Shown: piece by piece, positions 9,796 to 16,533 of the stretch
Layout of the letters: every line of letters begins with the position of its first letter
How positions within the stretch are numbered: position 1 is the stretch's first letter
Source of the DNA: Flavobacteriales bacterium
Lineage (GTDB): Bacteria > Bacteroidota > Bacteroidia > Flavobacteriales_D > Sanyastnellaceae
Reading direction: 5' to 3'
NCBI GenBank assembly: GCA_947448135.1
Contig: CANFLZ010000012.1
Span: 1 to 59,765 of the forward strand
Length of the DNA stretch: 59,765 bases
Notes under the pieces: model-generated
Databases searched by the model: none
Seen by the model: only the letters and a program-made list of their open reading frames with translations
Told to the model about the DNA's origin: nothing
Position numbers and translations under genes: made by a program

Positions 9796-10250
9796 TATGG
9801 CTGACTGGCTTTTTGTGCTTCCTTGTAATATTTCAGAGGAACCCACAACATGCCAAAGCATTTACCCTCGTGCTTCCCCATGTTTTTGTGGTGAACTTTA
9901 TGCGCTTTTCGAATCGCTCGAAAATACCAGTTGTCGATGTTATCAAACCACTTCAATCGGCGATGAATCAGCACTTCGTGAACCAAGAAATAGGCGATTC
10001 CATATACCAAGATTCCTAGTCCAATGTATAATTTGAAATCATTCCCATTCATCATTCCGAACATGATGAGTAACCAACTGGGTATGGCATAGATTAAAAA
10101 GAAAATATCGTTCCGTTCAATTTTCTTGTTGTGCGGGCGATGATGGTCTTCATGGAAATACCACATGGCTCCATGCATCAAAAATCGGTGGGAAAGCCAT
10201 GCCATTCCTTCCATCACAATAAAAGTGGCGAGCGTAATGATTATACCCAT
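9795..10250 (-). CDS. crtZ: Beta-carotene hydroxylase
   Basis: Adds hydroxyl groups at C3/C3' of beta-carotene to give zeaxanthin, using a membrane di-iron centre. The 151-residue protein shows the histidine clusters of the fatty-acid hydroxylase/sterol desaturase superfamily in order: HRFLMH (residues 21-26), HEDHH (33-37), a later HEVLIHRR, and HKVHH near residue 118. It also has several membrane segments. The start overlaps the end of idi by 10 bases and the stop overlaps the crtY start by one base, so it is translated from the same operon mRNA. The normal CrtZ length supports a complete gene. Confidence 0.95.
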   Translation of the reverse strand: MGIIITLATFIVMEGMAWLSHRFLMHGAMWYFHEDHHRPHNKKIERNDIFFLIYAIPSWLLIMFGMMNGNDFKLYIGLGILVYGIAYFLVHEVLIHRRLKWFDNIDNWYFRAIRKAHKVHHKNMGKHEGKCFGMLWVPLKYYKEAQKASQP

Positions 10251-10768
10251 GATCTTTTGAATTTCAAGTGTTGGACAATTTTGGGTAAAGCAATAATAAA
10301 CCAGATGGTAAATTCCTCTGGAAATTCTTCCACGCGTTTCTCAAGTTCGTGAATTTTCATGTATTGAAATTCAGAAACCTCTTCAGGGTTGGGATGCGGT
10401 TTGTCATCCGAAAATCCAAAATAAACGTGATCCAATTCGTGTTCGATTAATCCTTGATCAAGTTCTCCTTTGTACAAAAATTGAAAAGCGAATTCTAAAG
10501 GACATGTCATACCCATTTCAAATAGCAAGCGCTCTTGAAGCGTTTCTTCAATAGGGATGTTGAATATAGGGTGTGAGCAACAAGCGTTGGTCCATAGACC
10601 ACCGCTATGGTATTTACTCAAGGCTCTTTTGTGAATGAGCATTTCTCCTGAGCGATTGAAAATGAAAATAGAAAAAGCACGGTGTAAATGCCCTTTTTGA
10701 TGGGCTTCCATTTTTTCACAGGTCCCCAATATTTCGTCTTTCTCTGAAACTAAAATTACTTCTTGCAT
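10241..10768 (-). CDS. idi: Isopentenyl-diphosphate delta-isomerase, type I (Nudix)
   Basis: Interconverts IPP and DMAPP, balancing precursors for geranylgeranyl diphosphate and hence carotenoids. The 175-residue protein has the type I signature: HLHRAFSIFIFN with metal-binding His, WTNACCSHP with the catalytic Cys (63 or 64), the Nudix-like helix EETLQERLLFEMG, and HELDHVYFG carrying the catalytic Glu region. It sits inside the crt operon, overlapping the unknown gene upstream by 13 bases and crtZ downstream by 10. The organism also encodes dxr (52-53 kb), so IPP and DMAPP both come from the MEP pathway and Idi acts as a balancing enzyme, not an essential one. Confidence 0.96.
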   Translation of the reverse strand: MQEVILVSEKDEILGTCEKMEAHQKGHLHRAFSIFIFNRSGEMLIHKRALSKYHSGGLWTNACCSHPIFNIPIEETLQERLLFEMGMTCPLEFAFQFLYKGELDQGLIEHELDHVYFGFSDDKPHPNPEEVSEFQYMKIHELEKRVEEFPEEFTIWFIIALPKIVQHLKFKRSWV

Positions 10769-11250
10769 GTCAATTTTTTTTTCAAATGGTCAGGAACATG
10801 GGGGTGACTTAAAATGAAGTGAATGGCTCTTTTCCAAAATGGATTTTCAGCTCGAATATAATTCAAATTCAAATGATCGATGATAACTTGGGTGTCTTCG
10901 TTGATATTATCGTGATAATCAAGGAACCATGGAGCTTGGCATTGAATAGTCAATCGAATGAATCTAATTTCTGTATTCCAGGGATCTTGATTCAGACAGT
11001 TTTCGAGTTCCGATTTACCTTGACCAAATAGGCTCAGTTGGGTTGTGGGCAATATGGCTAAATCGGCTTCTATCATCTTGGATGCAGCTATATATGCCCT
11101 ATCCAACCAATTTTTATAGGCGCAGTTTTTACATGCGGAAATATAATTTTCTTTTCCTTCCTTTGAATTGAGTTCAAACCAAAAATCCCTTGGGTGCCCT
11201 TTGGCGATTGAAAATATGGTGACACAAAAAAGGAGGAGAAAAAAACGCAT
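10756..11250 (-). CDS. Unknown exported protein within the carotenoid operon
   Basis: I do not recognise this family with certainty. The 164-residue product has a clear signal peptide (MRFFLLLFCVTIFSIAKG) and a mature helical domain containing a C-x-x-C pair (ACKNCAYKNW) and a repeating pattern reminiscent of short helical repeats (LNQDPWNTEIRFIRLTIQ..AP.F..Y..N). It lies 5 bases after crtB and overlaps idi by 13 bases, so it is certainly part of the operon. A role in carotenoid placement in the envelope or in regulation is only inference from context; a TPR-like scaffold is another possibility. Confidence 0.75.
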   Translation of the reverse strand: MRFFLLLFCVTIFSIAKGHPRDFWFELNSKEGKENYISACKNCAYKNWLDRAYIAASKMIEADLAILPTTQLSLFGQGKSELENCLNQDPWNTEIRFIRLTIQCQAPWFLDYHDNINEDTQVIIDHLNLNYIRAENPFWKRAIHFILSHPHVPDHLKKKLTCKK

Positions 11251-11255
11251 TTGGG

Positions 11256-12098
11256 TTAAAGCAAATTGAAGTTGTGTTTCAAATATGATCCAAACATAAG
11301 GGTCAATTTCTTTGGATTGGGTATTCGCACACGCTCTTTTAAAATGGTAGAAGCGGGCAGGATGCGTATTTTTTCGAATAACCGAACATAATAAGTGTAG
11401 GATAAATAGACGCCATATCGCGCTTCTCTGGGCAACAATAGAATTCCTTTGTAAGCTTCTCTAAAATCGCTTTCAATCTCCTTTTCTAAAAGCTTTTTGG
11501 TTGTATCATTGAATTCAGTCATGTCAATGTTGGGGAAGTACACCCGACCCAAATCTTGGTAATCGTCTTTTAAGTCACGAAGGAAATTGATTTTCTGAAA
11601 TGCAGCGCCCAATCGCATCGCTGAAGGCTTCAAATGTTGGTATTGCGTCTCGTCTCCTCTCGTAAAAACGCGCAAGCACATAAGCCCAACCACTTCAGCT
11701 GATCCTAAAATATATGTTTCGTACTCGGATTGATCATAAACACGATCTTCCAAATCCATCTCCATGCTTTTTAAAAATGTCTCTACTAGAACCCATTCAA
11801 TATTGTACTGATGAACAACTTGAATAAAAGAGTTAATGATGGGATTCAATGAGATGCCTTGCTCAATCGCTTCGATGGTATCCATTTTGAATTTCTCCAA
11901 AAGGTAGGCTTTATCAAATCCATGAAAAGTGTCGACAATCTCGTCTGCAAAACGGACATATCCATAGATGGCATAAATGGGGTTTCTAAATTCCTTGGAT
12001 AATGTTCTAATCCCCAAGCCAAAACTCGTGGAATAACGGTGTGTGGTCAGCTTACTGCATTCAACTGATACTTGGTCAAAAAGACTTTTGTTGTTCAT
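11256..12098 (-). CDS. crtB: Phytoene synthase
   Basis: Condenses two geranylgeranyl diphosphates head-to-head to phytoene, the first committed carotenoid step. The 280-residue protein has the two Asp-rich Mg-diphosphate sites of trans-isoprenyl synthases: FADEIVDTF (about residues 52-60) and FLRDLKDDYQDLGRVYFP (about 172-189). The squalene/phytoene synthase motif Y-I-L-G-S-A-E-V-V-G-L-M lies between them. The gap to crtI is 6 bases, so the two are co-translated. The start ATG (12098) gives the usual family N-terminus, including the HRYSTSFGLG substrate motif. Confidence 0.96.
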   Translation of the reverse strand: MNNKSLFDQVSVECSKLTTHRYSTSFGLGIRTLSKEFRNPIYAIYGYVRFADEIVDTFHGFDKAYLLEKFKMDTIEAIEQGISLNPIINSFIQVVHQYNIEWVLVETFLKSMEMDLEDRVYDQSEYETYILGSAEVVGLMCLRVFTRGDETQYQHLKPSAMRLGAAFQKINFLRDLKDDYQDLGRVYFPNIDMTEFNDTTKKLLEKEIESDFREAYKGILLLPREARYGVYLSYTYYVRLFEKIRILPASTILKERVRIPNPKKLTLMFGSYLKHNFNLL

Positions 12099-12104
12099 GA
12101 GTAT

Positions 12105-13586
12105 TTACTTGATGATTTTCGCAATTTCATTGGCAGCCAATTGACCACTGATAATACCAGGAGGCATACCAGGGCCGGGAACTGTTAATTGTCCAGCGTA
12201 AAATAAATTGTTGAGTTTACTGCTTTTCATTTTGGGTTTCAGAAAAGCAGTTTGTCTTAGTGTATTGGCTAGTCCGTATGCGTTCCCTTTGTAAGAGTTG
12301 TACTCCGATACAAATTCTTCGTGCGCAAAACTTCTTTTATAAACGACGTGTGGCTTAATATCCATTCCTGTTTTTCGCATCACTGCTTCACAAAGCAAAT
12401 CCCAATAGCGGTCTCTTAGATTTTCTTCAGAGGCCAAGTCGGGCGCTACGGGTATCAAGAAGAATAAATTCTCATGGTTTTGTGGAGCAACGGAGTCATC
12501 GGTTTTCGAAGGACAACATAAGTAGAAAAGGGGCTGTGATGGCCACTGGGGATTGACATAAATCTCCTCGGCGTGTTTATCAAATGAAGATTCAAAAAAT
12601 AAATTGTGGTGTTCCAAACCAGGAACCATGGTGTCCAACCCCACATAAAAAATCAAAGATGATGGCGACATTGTTCGAGAAGACCAATAGGCCTCATCAT
12701 ATTGTCTGAATTTTTTAGGCAGAAGGGACTGCTCAACGTGATGGTAGTCTGCGCTGGCAATAACACCGTCAATCTTTAAAGTTTGCGTGTTGGTTATGAT
12801 GGCAGTTATGTTGTCATCATCGAATTCAAAACCCTGTACGTTTTGATCGGTTTGAATTTCCACGCCTAAAGATAAGGCAAGTTCGATCATCGCCTCTGGA
12901 ATTCTTGCCATACCACCGATGGGATACCAAGTGCCTAGTTTTAAATCCGCATGATTCATCAAGCTATACAAGGCTGGAGTCTTGGATGGTTGCGCCCCCA
13001 GAAACAATACAGGAAATTCCAATAGCTGCAATAAAATTGGATTCTTGAAATAAGATTTGAGATGTGATCTCATATTTGTAAAAAGTTGAATTTGAAAAAG
13101 AGCTTTCATTAAGTCCCATTCAGCAAATTCAATGAAGGAGTGAGAGGGTTTGTGAACAAACTTTCCCATTCCAGTAGAGTACTTATTTTCAGCTTCCTTC
13201 AAAAAACGTTCTAGCGCTTCCCCGGCGCCTTGCTCAATGCTTTCAAATAGTTCTTTGATTTTTTCAAACTGCGCAGAAATATCCAGTGCGTTGTCTTTTA
13301 AGAATACTCGATATCCAGGGTCTAATCGTTTCAGTTGATAATAATCTTGGGTACTTTTTCCAAATGATCGGAAGAAATTCTCCATTATTTCTGGCATCCA
13401 ATACCAACTTGGACCCATGTCAAAAGTGAATCCATTGGCAGAAAAACTTCTCCCTCTACCACCAGCTTTTTCATTTTTCTCAAGGATGGTTACTTTGTAT
13501 CCTTTTTGGGCAAGCGAGCATGCCGCAGCCAGACCGCTGAATCCCGAACCGATAACACCAATGTGTTTTGTTTTATTTTCTCCCAC
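12105..13586 (-). CDS. crtI: Phytoene desaturase (CrtI-type)
   Basis: FAD-dependent enzyme that introduces four double bonds into phytoene to form lycopene. The 493-residue protein opens with the dinucleotide-binding motif GVIGSGFSGLAAACSLAQKG and the adjacent LEKNEKAGGRGRSF. It ends with the carotenoid-desaturase signature LFYAGQLTVPGPGMPPGII. The start is GTG (13586); no in-frame ATG exists before the FAD motif. It is the first biosynthetic gene of the crt operon and lies 41 bases after the M23 peptidase gene on the same strand. No clear -7 box was found in that gap, so the operon may be read from the peptidase promoter. Confidence 0.96.
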   Translation of the reverse strand: MGENKTKHIGVIGSGFSGLAAACSLAQKGYKVTILEKNEKAGGRGRSFSANGFTFDMGPSWYWMPEIMENFFRSFGKSTQDYYQLKRLDPGYRVFLKDNALDISAQFEKIKELFESIEQGAGEALERFLKEAENKYSTGMGKFVHKPSHSFIEFAEWDLMKALFQIQLFTNMRSHLKSYFKNPILLQLLEFPVLFLGAQPSKTPALYSLMNHADLKLGTWYPIGGMARIPEAMIELALSLGVEIQTDQNVQGFEFDDDNITAIITNTQTLKIDGVIASADYHHVEQSLLPKKFRQYDEAYWSSRTMSPSSLIFYVGLDTMVPGLEHHNLFFESSFDKHAEEIYVNPQWPSQPLFYLCCPSKTDDSVAPQNHENLFFLIPVAPDLASEENLRDRYWDLLCEAVMRKTGMDIKPHVVYKRSFAHEEFVSEYNSYKGNAYGLANTLRQTAFLKPKMKSSKLNNLFYAGQLTVPGPGMPPGIISGQLAANEIAKIIK

Positions 13587-13627
13587 GTAACATAAAACAA
13601 TTAATGAGAAGAATGGTTCACAAGAAA

Positions 13628-14638
13628 TTAGCGAACTCGAATTTTTTGTCCAACTCTTAATTTTGAATTAGGACGAAGGCGATTCAGTTTGCAAATCTTG
13701 CTCACGGAAGTGCCGTGTTTGCGGGCAATAGAAGATAAAGTGTCACCTCTTTTCACACTGTGGTATTTTCCACCTTTGGTTTTAGCTTTGGATTGGCTCA
13801 CTGGGGGTGGAACCTTAGCAATGGATTTGGTCAGGTGAAACATCGGGTTTTTGATGTTGGCCTGAGGAACATTCAAAATAAGGGCTGGATCTATCGCATT
13901 CCCCTTGTATCTAATTTCAAAATGCAAATGCGCACCGAATGACCGGCCTGTATTTCCCCCTAAACCTATAATTTGTCCATTTTGAATCCATTGTCCTGGT
14001 CGAACAAATCGGGCCTCCATATGGGCATACAATGTTTCTAAACCATTCTTGTGTCTGATGACAACGACATTACCGTAAGATGGGCTAAAATGTGAAATTC
14101 TCACCATTCCTTCAAAGGCCGCCACGACAGGCTCTCCGGTTCGTAAACCTAAATCCAATCCTTTGTGCGTGCGTCCCCATCTGGGTCCAAAAGGTGACGT
14201 AACCCTAGGATATTGAGTAGGAAAGGAAAAATCGCAACTGTCCATCGCCAATTGAAATGACAAGGTGTCAATGTCCCAATCAATCTCTTCAACCTGATGA
14301 ATGGCTTTCATATCCCAGCGGTCGTCCATGTCATAGCCAGGGATGATATCCAATGAATCCTCGTATGTGGACATGCGCAGGTCCATTGGCGGAGCAGCCT
14401 CGAACGTGTAAATGTTATCAAATAAATTGAGGTCAACTTCTGAAAGCAATTGCGCAGGCTGCAAAAGCGAAACTTGGATAATGCTATCTTCCTCTTCTTC
14501 ACCAGGTTCTGTTATCAAAGTTGTACAGTGATTCAACCAATGCAAAGAATCTTCCATCAACTCAATAGCAGACTCCACTTGACCAAAAATCGAGTGGGTG
14601 ATGAGCATTAAGCAGATAGTGAATAATGATTTCCGCAT
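13628..14638 (-). CDS. Exported M23 metallopeptidase with C-terminal LysM domain
   Basis: Predicted murein endopeptidase cutting peptide cross-links. The ATG at 14638 begins a signal peptide (MRKSLFTICLMLITHSIFGQ); the alternative upstream start lacks one and crosses the promoter. The 336-residue protein has an acidic linker and then the M23/LytM core: FGPRWGRTHKGLDLG (first zinc His), YAHMEARFVRPGQW, and GRSFGAHLHFEIR (HxH). A LysM domain for glycan binding ends the protein (KYHSVKRGDTLSSIARKHG onward). A -7 box sits 6 bases before the start. Co-transcription with the downstream crt genes is plausible. Confidence 0.93.
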   Translation of the reverse strand: MRKSLFTICLMLITHSIFGQVESAIELMEDSLHWLNHCTTLITEPGEEEEDSIIQVSLLQPAQLLSEVDLNLFDNIYTFEAAPPMDLRMSTYEDSLDIIPGYDMDDRWDMKAIHQVEEIDWDIDTLSFQLAMDSCDFSFPTQYPRVTSPFGPRWGRTHKGLDLGLRTGEPVVAAFEGMVRISHFSPSYGNVVVIRHKNGLETLYAHMEARFVRPGQWIQNGQIIGLGGNTGRSFGAHLHFEIRYKGNAIDPALILNVPQANIKNPMFHLTKSIAKVPPPVSQSKAKTKGGKYHSVKRGDTLSSIARKHGTSVSKICKLNRLRPNSKLRVGQKIRVR

Positions 14639-14643
14639 TGTTA

Positions 14644-14651
14644 CAAAAATA
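14644..14651 (-). promoter_or_regulatory. -7 box of the M23 peptidase (and perhaps crt operon)
   Basis: On the minus strand TATTTTTG ends 6 bases before the ATG at 14638. With a transcription start about 5 bases after the box, the mRNA would be leaderless or nearly so. No TTG at the expected -33 spacing. Confidence 0.5.
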
Positions 14652-14719
14652 GGCCAAGGAATCAATGAATGGATGATGTGTTGATTAGTTTCCTTCAAGT
14701 AATTGTTAATGAATTATCC

Positions 14720-14727
14720 TATTTTTG
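14720..14727 (+). promoter_or_regulatory. -7 box of bshB1
   Basis: TATTTTTG, a perfect TAnnTTTG, with its G five bases before the A of the ATG at 14732. The geometry predicts a leaderless transcript. A TTG at 14703 is only 14 bases upstream, so the -33 element is weak. Confidence 0.55.
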
Positions 14728-14731
14728 TTTC

Positions 14732-15439
14732 ATGAATGAATTCAAAGTAGACATTTTGGCGATAGCTGCGCACCCCGATGATGTGGAGATTTCAGCGGGC
14801 GGCACAGTTGCGAAGCATATCGCCGAAGGGAAAAAAGTAGCTATAGTAGATTTGACACAAGGAGAATTAGGCAGCCGAGGATCGGGTCCTTTGCGTCTGA
14901 TAGAGGCAGAAAATGCACGTCAAATTTTAGGGGCTCATTTCAGAGAAAATTTGGGTTTGCGTGATGGTTTTTTTAAATACGATGACGAATCGTTGCTTCA
15001 AATTATTGAAGTTGTTCGGAAATACCAACCAGAGATCGTATTGACCAATGCTTTAAAAGACCGTCATCCGGATCATGCTCGCGCCGCCAAATTGGTCAGT
15101 GATGCATGTTTTTACAGCGGATTGAATAAAATTCCAGGAGCACCAATCTGGCGTCCTAAAGCGGTTTATCACTTCAATCAAGATTTCTACAATGAACCAG
15201 ATTTTGTTGTCGATGTTACTGATTTTTGGAAAGTGAAAATGGATTCTTTAATGGCCTACAAAAGTCAGTTTCATGATCCCAACTCAAAGGAACCTGAAAC
15301 ACCTATTTCGGGAGAAGGCTTTTTTGAATATTTGAAAGCCAGGTCCATAGACTTTGGTCGTCCTGCAGGAATGACGTTAGCGGAAGGCTTCCAAGTTGGA
15401 AGAACTTTGGGTGTGAAGAATCTTTTTGATTTAGTTTAA
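14732..15439 (+). CDS. bshB1: Bacillithiol biosynthesis deacetylase BshB1
   Basis: Removes the acetyl group from GlcNAc-malate during bacillithiol synthesis, a zinc-dependent cytoplasmic step. The ATG at 14732 gives MNEFKVDILAIAAHPDDVE, with the LmbE/PIG-L metal motif HPDD at residues 14-17 and a second metal region KDRHPDHARAA around residue 110. The 235-residue length and the ending EGFQVGRTLGVKNLFDL match the BshB1 subfamily well, separating it from other LmbE-like deacetylases. It is divergent from the M23 peptidase. The gene implies that bacillithiol is this organism's major small thiol. Confidence 0.94.
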   Translation: MNEFKVDILAIAAHPDDVEISAGGTVAKHIAEGKKVAIVDLTQGELGSRGSGPLRLIEAENARQILGAHFRENLGLRDGFFKYDDESLLQIIEVVRKYQPEIVLTNALKDRHPDHARAAKLVSDACFYSGLNKIPGAPIWRPKAVYHFNQDFYNEPDFVVDVTDFWKVKMDSLMAYKSQFHDPNSKEPETPISGEGFFEYLKARSIDFGRPAGMTLAEGFQVGRTLGVKNLFDLV

Positions 15440-15447
15440 AATTTATT

Positions 15448-15477
15448 TTGCAATTGCGGATTTATGTATTTTCTTTG
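15448..15477 (+). promoter_or_regulatory. Predicted promoter of tRNA-His
   Basis: TTG at 15448-15450 (within TTTTG), a 19-base spacer and TTTCTTTG at 15470-15477, one base off TAnnTTTG. Predicted start lies several bases before the tRNA. Confidence 0.45.
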
Positions 15478-15490
15478 CAGCCGCTTACAC

Positions 15491-15565
15491 GGTGGTCTTA
15501 GCTCAGTTGGTTAGAGCATCAGATTGTGGTTCTGAGGGTCGTGGGTTCGAACCCCATAGATCACC
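15491..15565 (+). tRNA. tRNA-His (GTG anticodon)
   Basis: A full cloverleaf can be drawn by eye: acceptor stem 15492-15498 with 15558-15564, D-arm with AGCTCAGTTGGTTAGAGC, anticodon loop TTGTGGT giving GTG, and T-arm with GTTCGAACC. The extra G at 15491 facing C at 15565 is the G-1 identity element specific to histidine tRNA. CCA is not encoded. A terminator follows directly. Confidence 0.97.
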
Positions 15566-15574
15566 CGAAAATAA

Positions 15575-15600
15575 AAGACTTCACACGAAGTCTTTTTTTT
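15575..15600. terminator. Bidirectional terminator between tRNA-His and alkB
   Basis: Seven-base-pair stem (15576-15582 with 15587-15593), 4-base loop ACAC. Eight T follow on the plus strand, and the minus strand shows a TTTTATTTT tract, so it can end both the tRNA transcript and the converging alkB transcript, whose stop codon is at 15599-15601. Confidence 0.85.
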
Positions 15601-16180
15601 ATGCCTTGATTTTTCTGAAAGTTAGATTGAGTCTAGGCAGCGAATTTTTTACTTTGGGTATTTCGTGACTCCAGTTGTCTTGAAAATTTTGCATCAACAA
15701 GAGGTCTCCATGGTGCAATGAAAGGACGATTTTTTCACCGGTGTGTATGTGAGTGAATTTTATTTTGCGCGTTGCTCCAAAAGAAATAGAGGCAATGACA
15801 CGGGTATCCATTTCCTTTTCATTGTCACGGTGTTTTCCCATGCTGTCTTGACCGTGTCTGTAATAATTGAACAAACATGAATTGAACTGGAATTCTACTG
15901 TTTCTTCCAATCTGTTTTTAAGAGAAACAATCGGTTCGTGAAATGGGGTAGGTTCCCATTGAATATTGCTGTATCGGTATGCTGGGCCCATCCATGCCGT
16001 TAGGCGAGGCTCTAAATGCTGTTTGCCAAACACAGTGATCGTGTTTTGTCGCCAGACAATGGATTGAAAAATTTCTGATTGTTCGATGTCTTCAGAAGCA
16101 ACGTATTTTTCGAATAGGCGAGGGAAGAGAATAAGCTTTTCGTCGTTTTGGTGAAAGATGACGAACTCTTGAGACTTCAT
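15599..16180 (-). CDS. alkB: AlkB-like 2-oxoglutarate/Fe(II) dioxygenase
   Basis: Predicted oxidative demethylase repairing alkylated bases in single-stranded DNA or RNA. The 193-residue protein carries the double-stranded beta-helix motifs of the family: KHRDNE (His and Asp iron ligands, HxD), the downstream WSHEIPK His ligand, and the 2-oxoglutarate/substrate-binding ending RLNLTFRK. PAYRYSNIQWEPTPFHEP matches the substrate lid of the ALKBH2/3-like group. Its ATG overlaps the tatA stop by one base (TAATG), so it is translationally coupled to tatA; this pairing has no obvious functional logic. Confidence 0.9.
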   Translation of the reverse strand: MKSQEFVIFHQNDEKLILFPRLFEKYVASEDIEQSEIFQSIVWRQNTITVFGKQHLEPRLTAWMGPAYRYSNIQWEPTPFHEPIVSLKNRLEETVEFQFNSCLFNYYRHGQDSMGKHRDNEKEMDTRVIASISFGATRKIKFTHIHTGEKIVLSLHHGDLLLMQNFQDNWSHEIPKVKNSLPRLNLTFRKIKA

Positions 16181-16479
16181 TATTTTTCAGAACCTTCAGT
16201 TGGCACCTCGTTGTGTTCATCCGATACTTTTGGACCTCCTGTTACAGGCGTCTCTCGTTTCGAAGGTGCAGAAGTGTCGATGTCCATTTGATCCAAAGGA
16301 ACTCTGGCTTCTTTTCGAATGTCATTGGCACCTTTCATGATTTCATCTTGAACGTCCTTGGCAGCATTACGGAATTGATAGACTGCTTTACCCATTGTTT
16401 GGGCCAAGCTCGGAATCCCTTTTGCTCCAAAGAACAACAAGTACACAAACAATATGATAATGATTTCTCCTGAACTCAT
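16180..16479 (-). CDS. tatA: Twin-arginine translocase subunit TatA/TatB-like
   Basis: Small component of the Tat system exporting folded proteins. The 99-residue product has one N-terminal membrane helix (about residues 4-19), the hinge FFGAKGIPSLAQTMG, an amphipathic helix with FRNAAKDVQDEI, and a charged disordered tail. F-G-x-x-x-x-P is the standard TatA/Hcf106 motif; the Gly-then-Pro arrangement fits either TatA or TatB, and the shortness suits TatA. No tatC is in the window. Its promoter appears to overlap the secDF terminator. Confidence 0.88.
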   Translation of the reverse strand: MSSGEIIIILFVYLLFFGAKGIPSLAQTMGKAVYQFRNAAKDVQDEIMKGANDIRKEARVPLDQMDIDTSAPSKRETPVTGGPKVSDEHNEVPTEGSEK

Positions 16480-16483
16480 AGGG

Positions 16484-16512
16484 CAAAAATAAGGGGCTCT
16501 TGTGAGCCCCTT
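16484..16512 (-). terminator. secDF terminator overlapping the tatA -7 box
   Basis: Perfect 9-base-pair stem (16491-16499 with 16504-16512), 4-base loop, followed on the minus strand by ATTTTT. The same bases form TATTTTTG (16491 to 16484), a perfect -7 box whose G is five bases before the tatA ATG at 16479. One sequence therefore seems to end secDF transcription and start tatA transcription. Confidence 0.75.
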
Positions 16513-16533
16513 ACTATTTTTAAGAAATAAATC

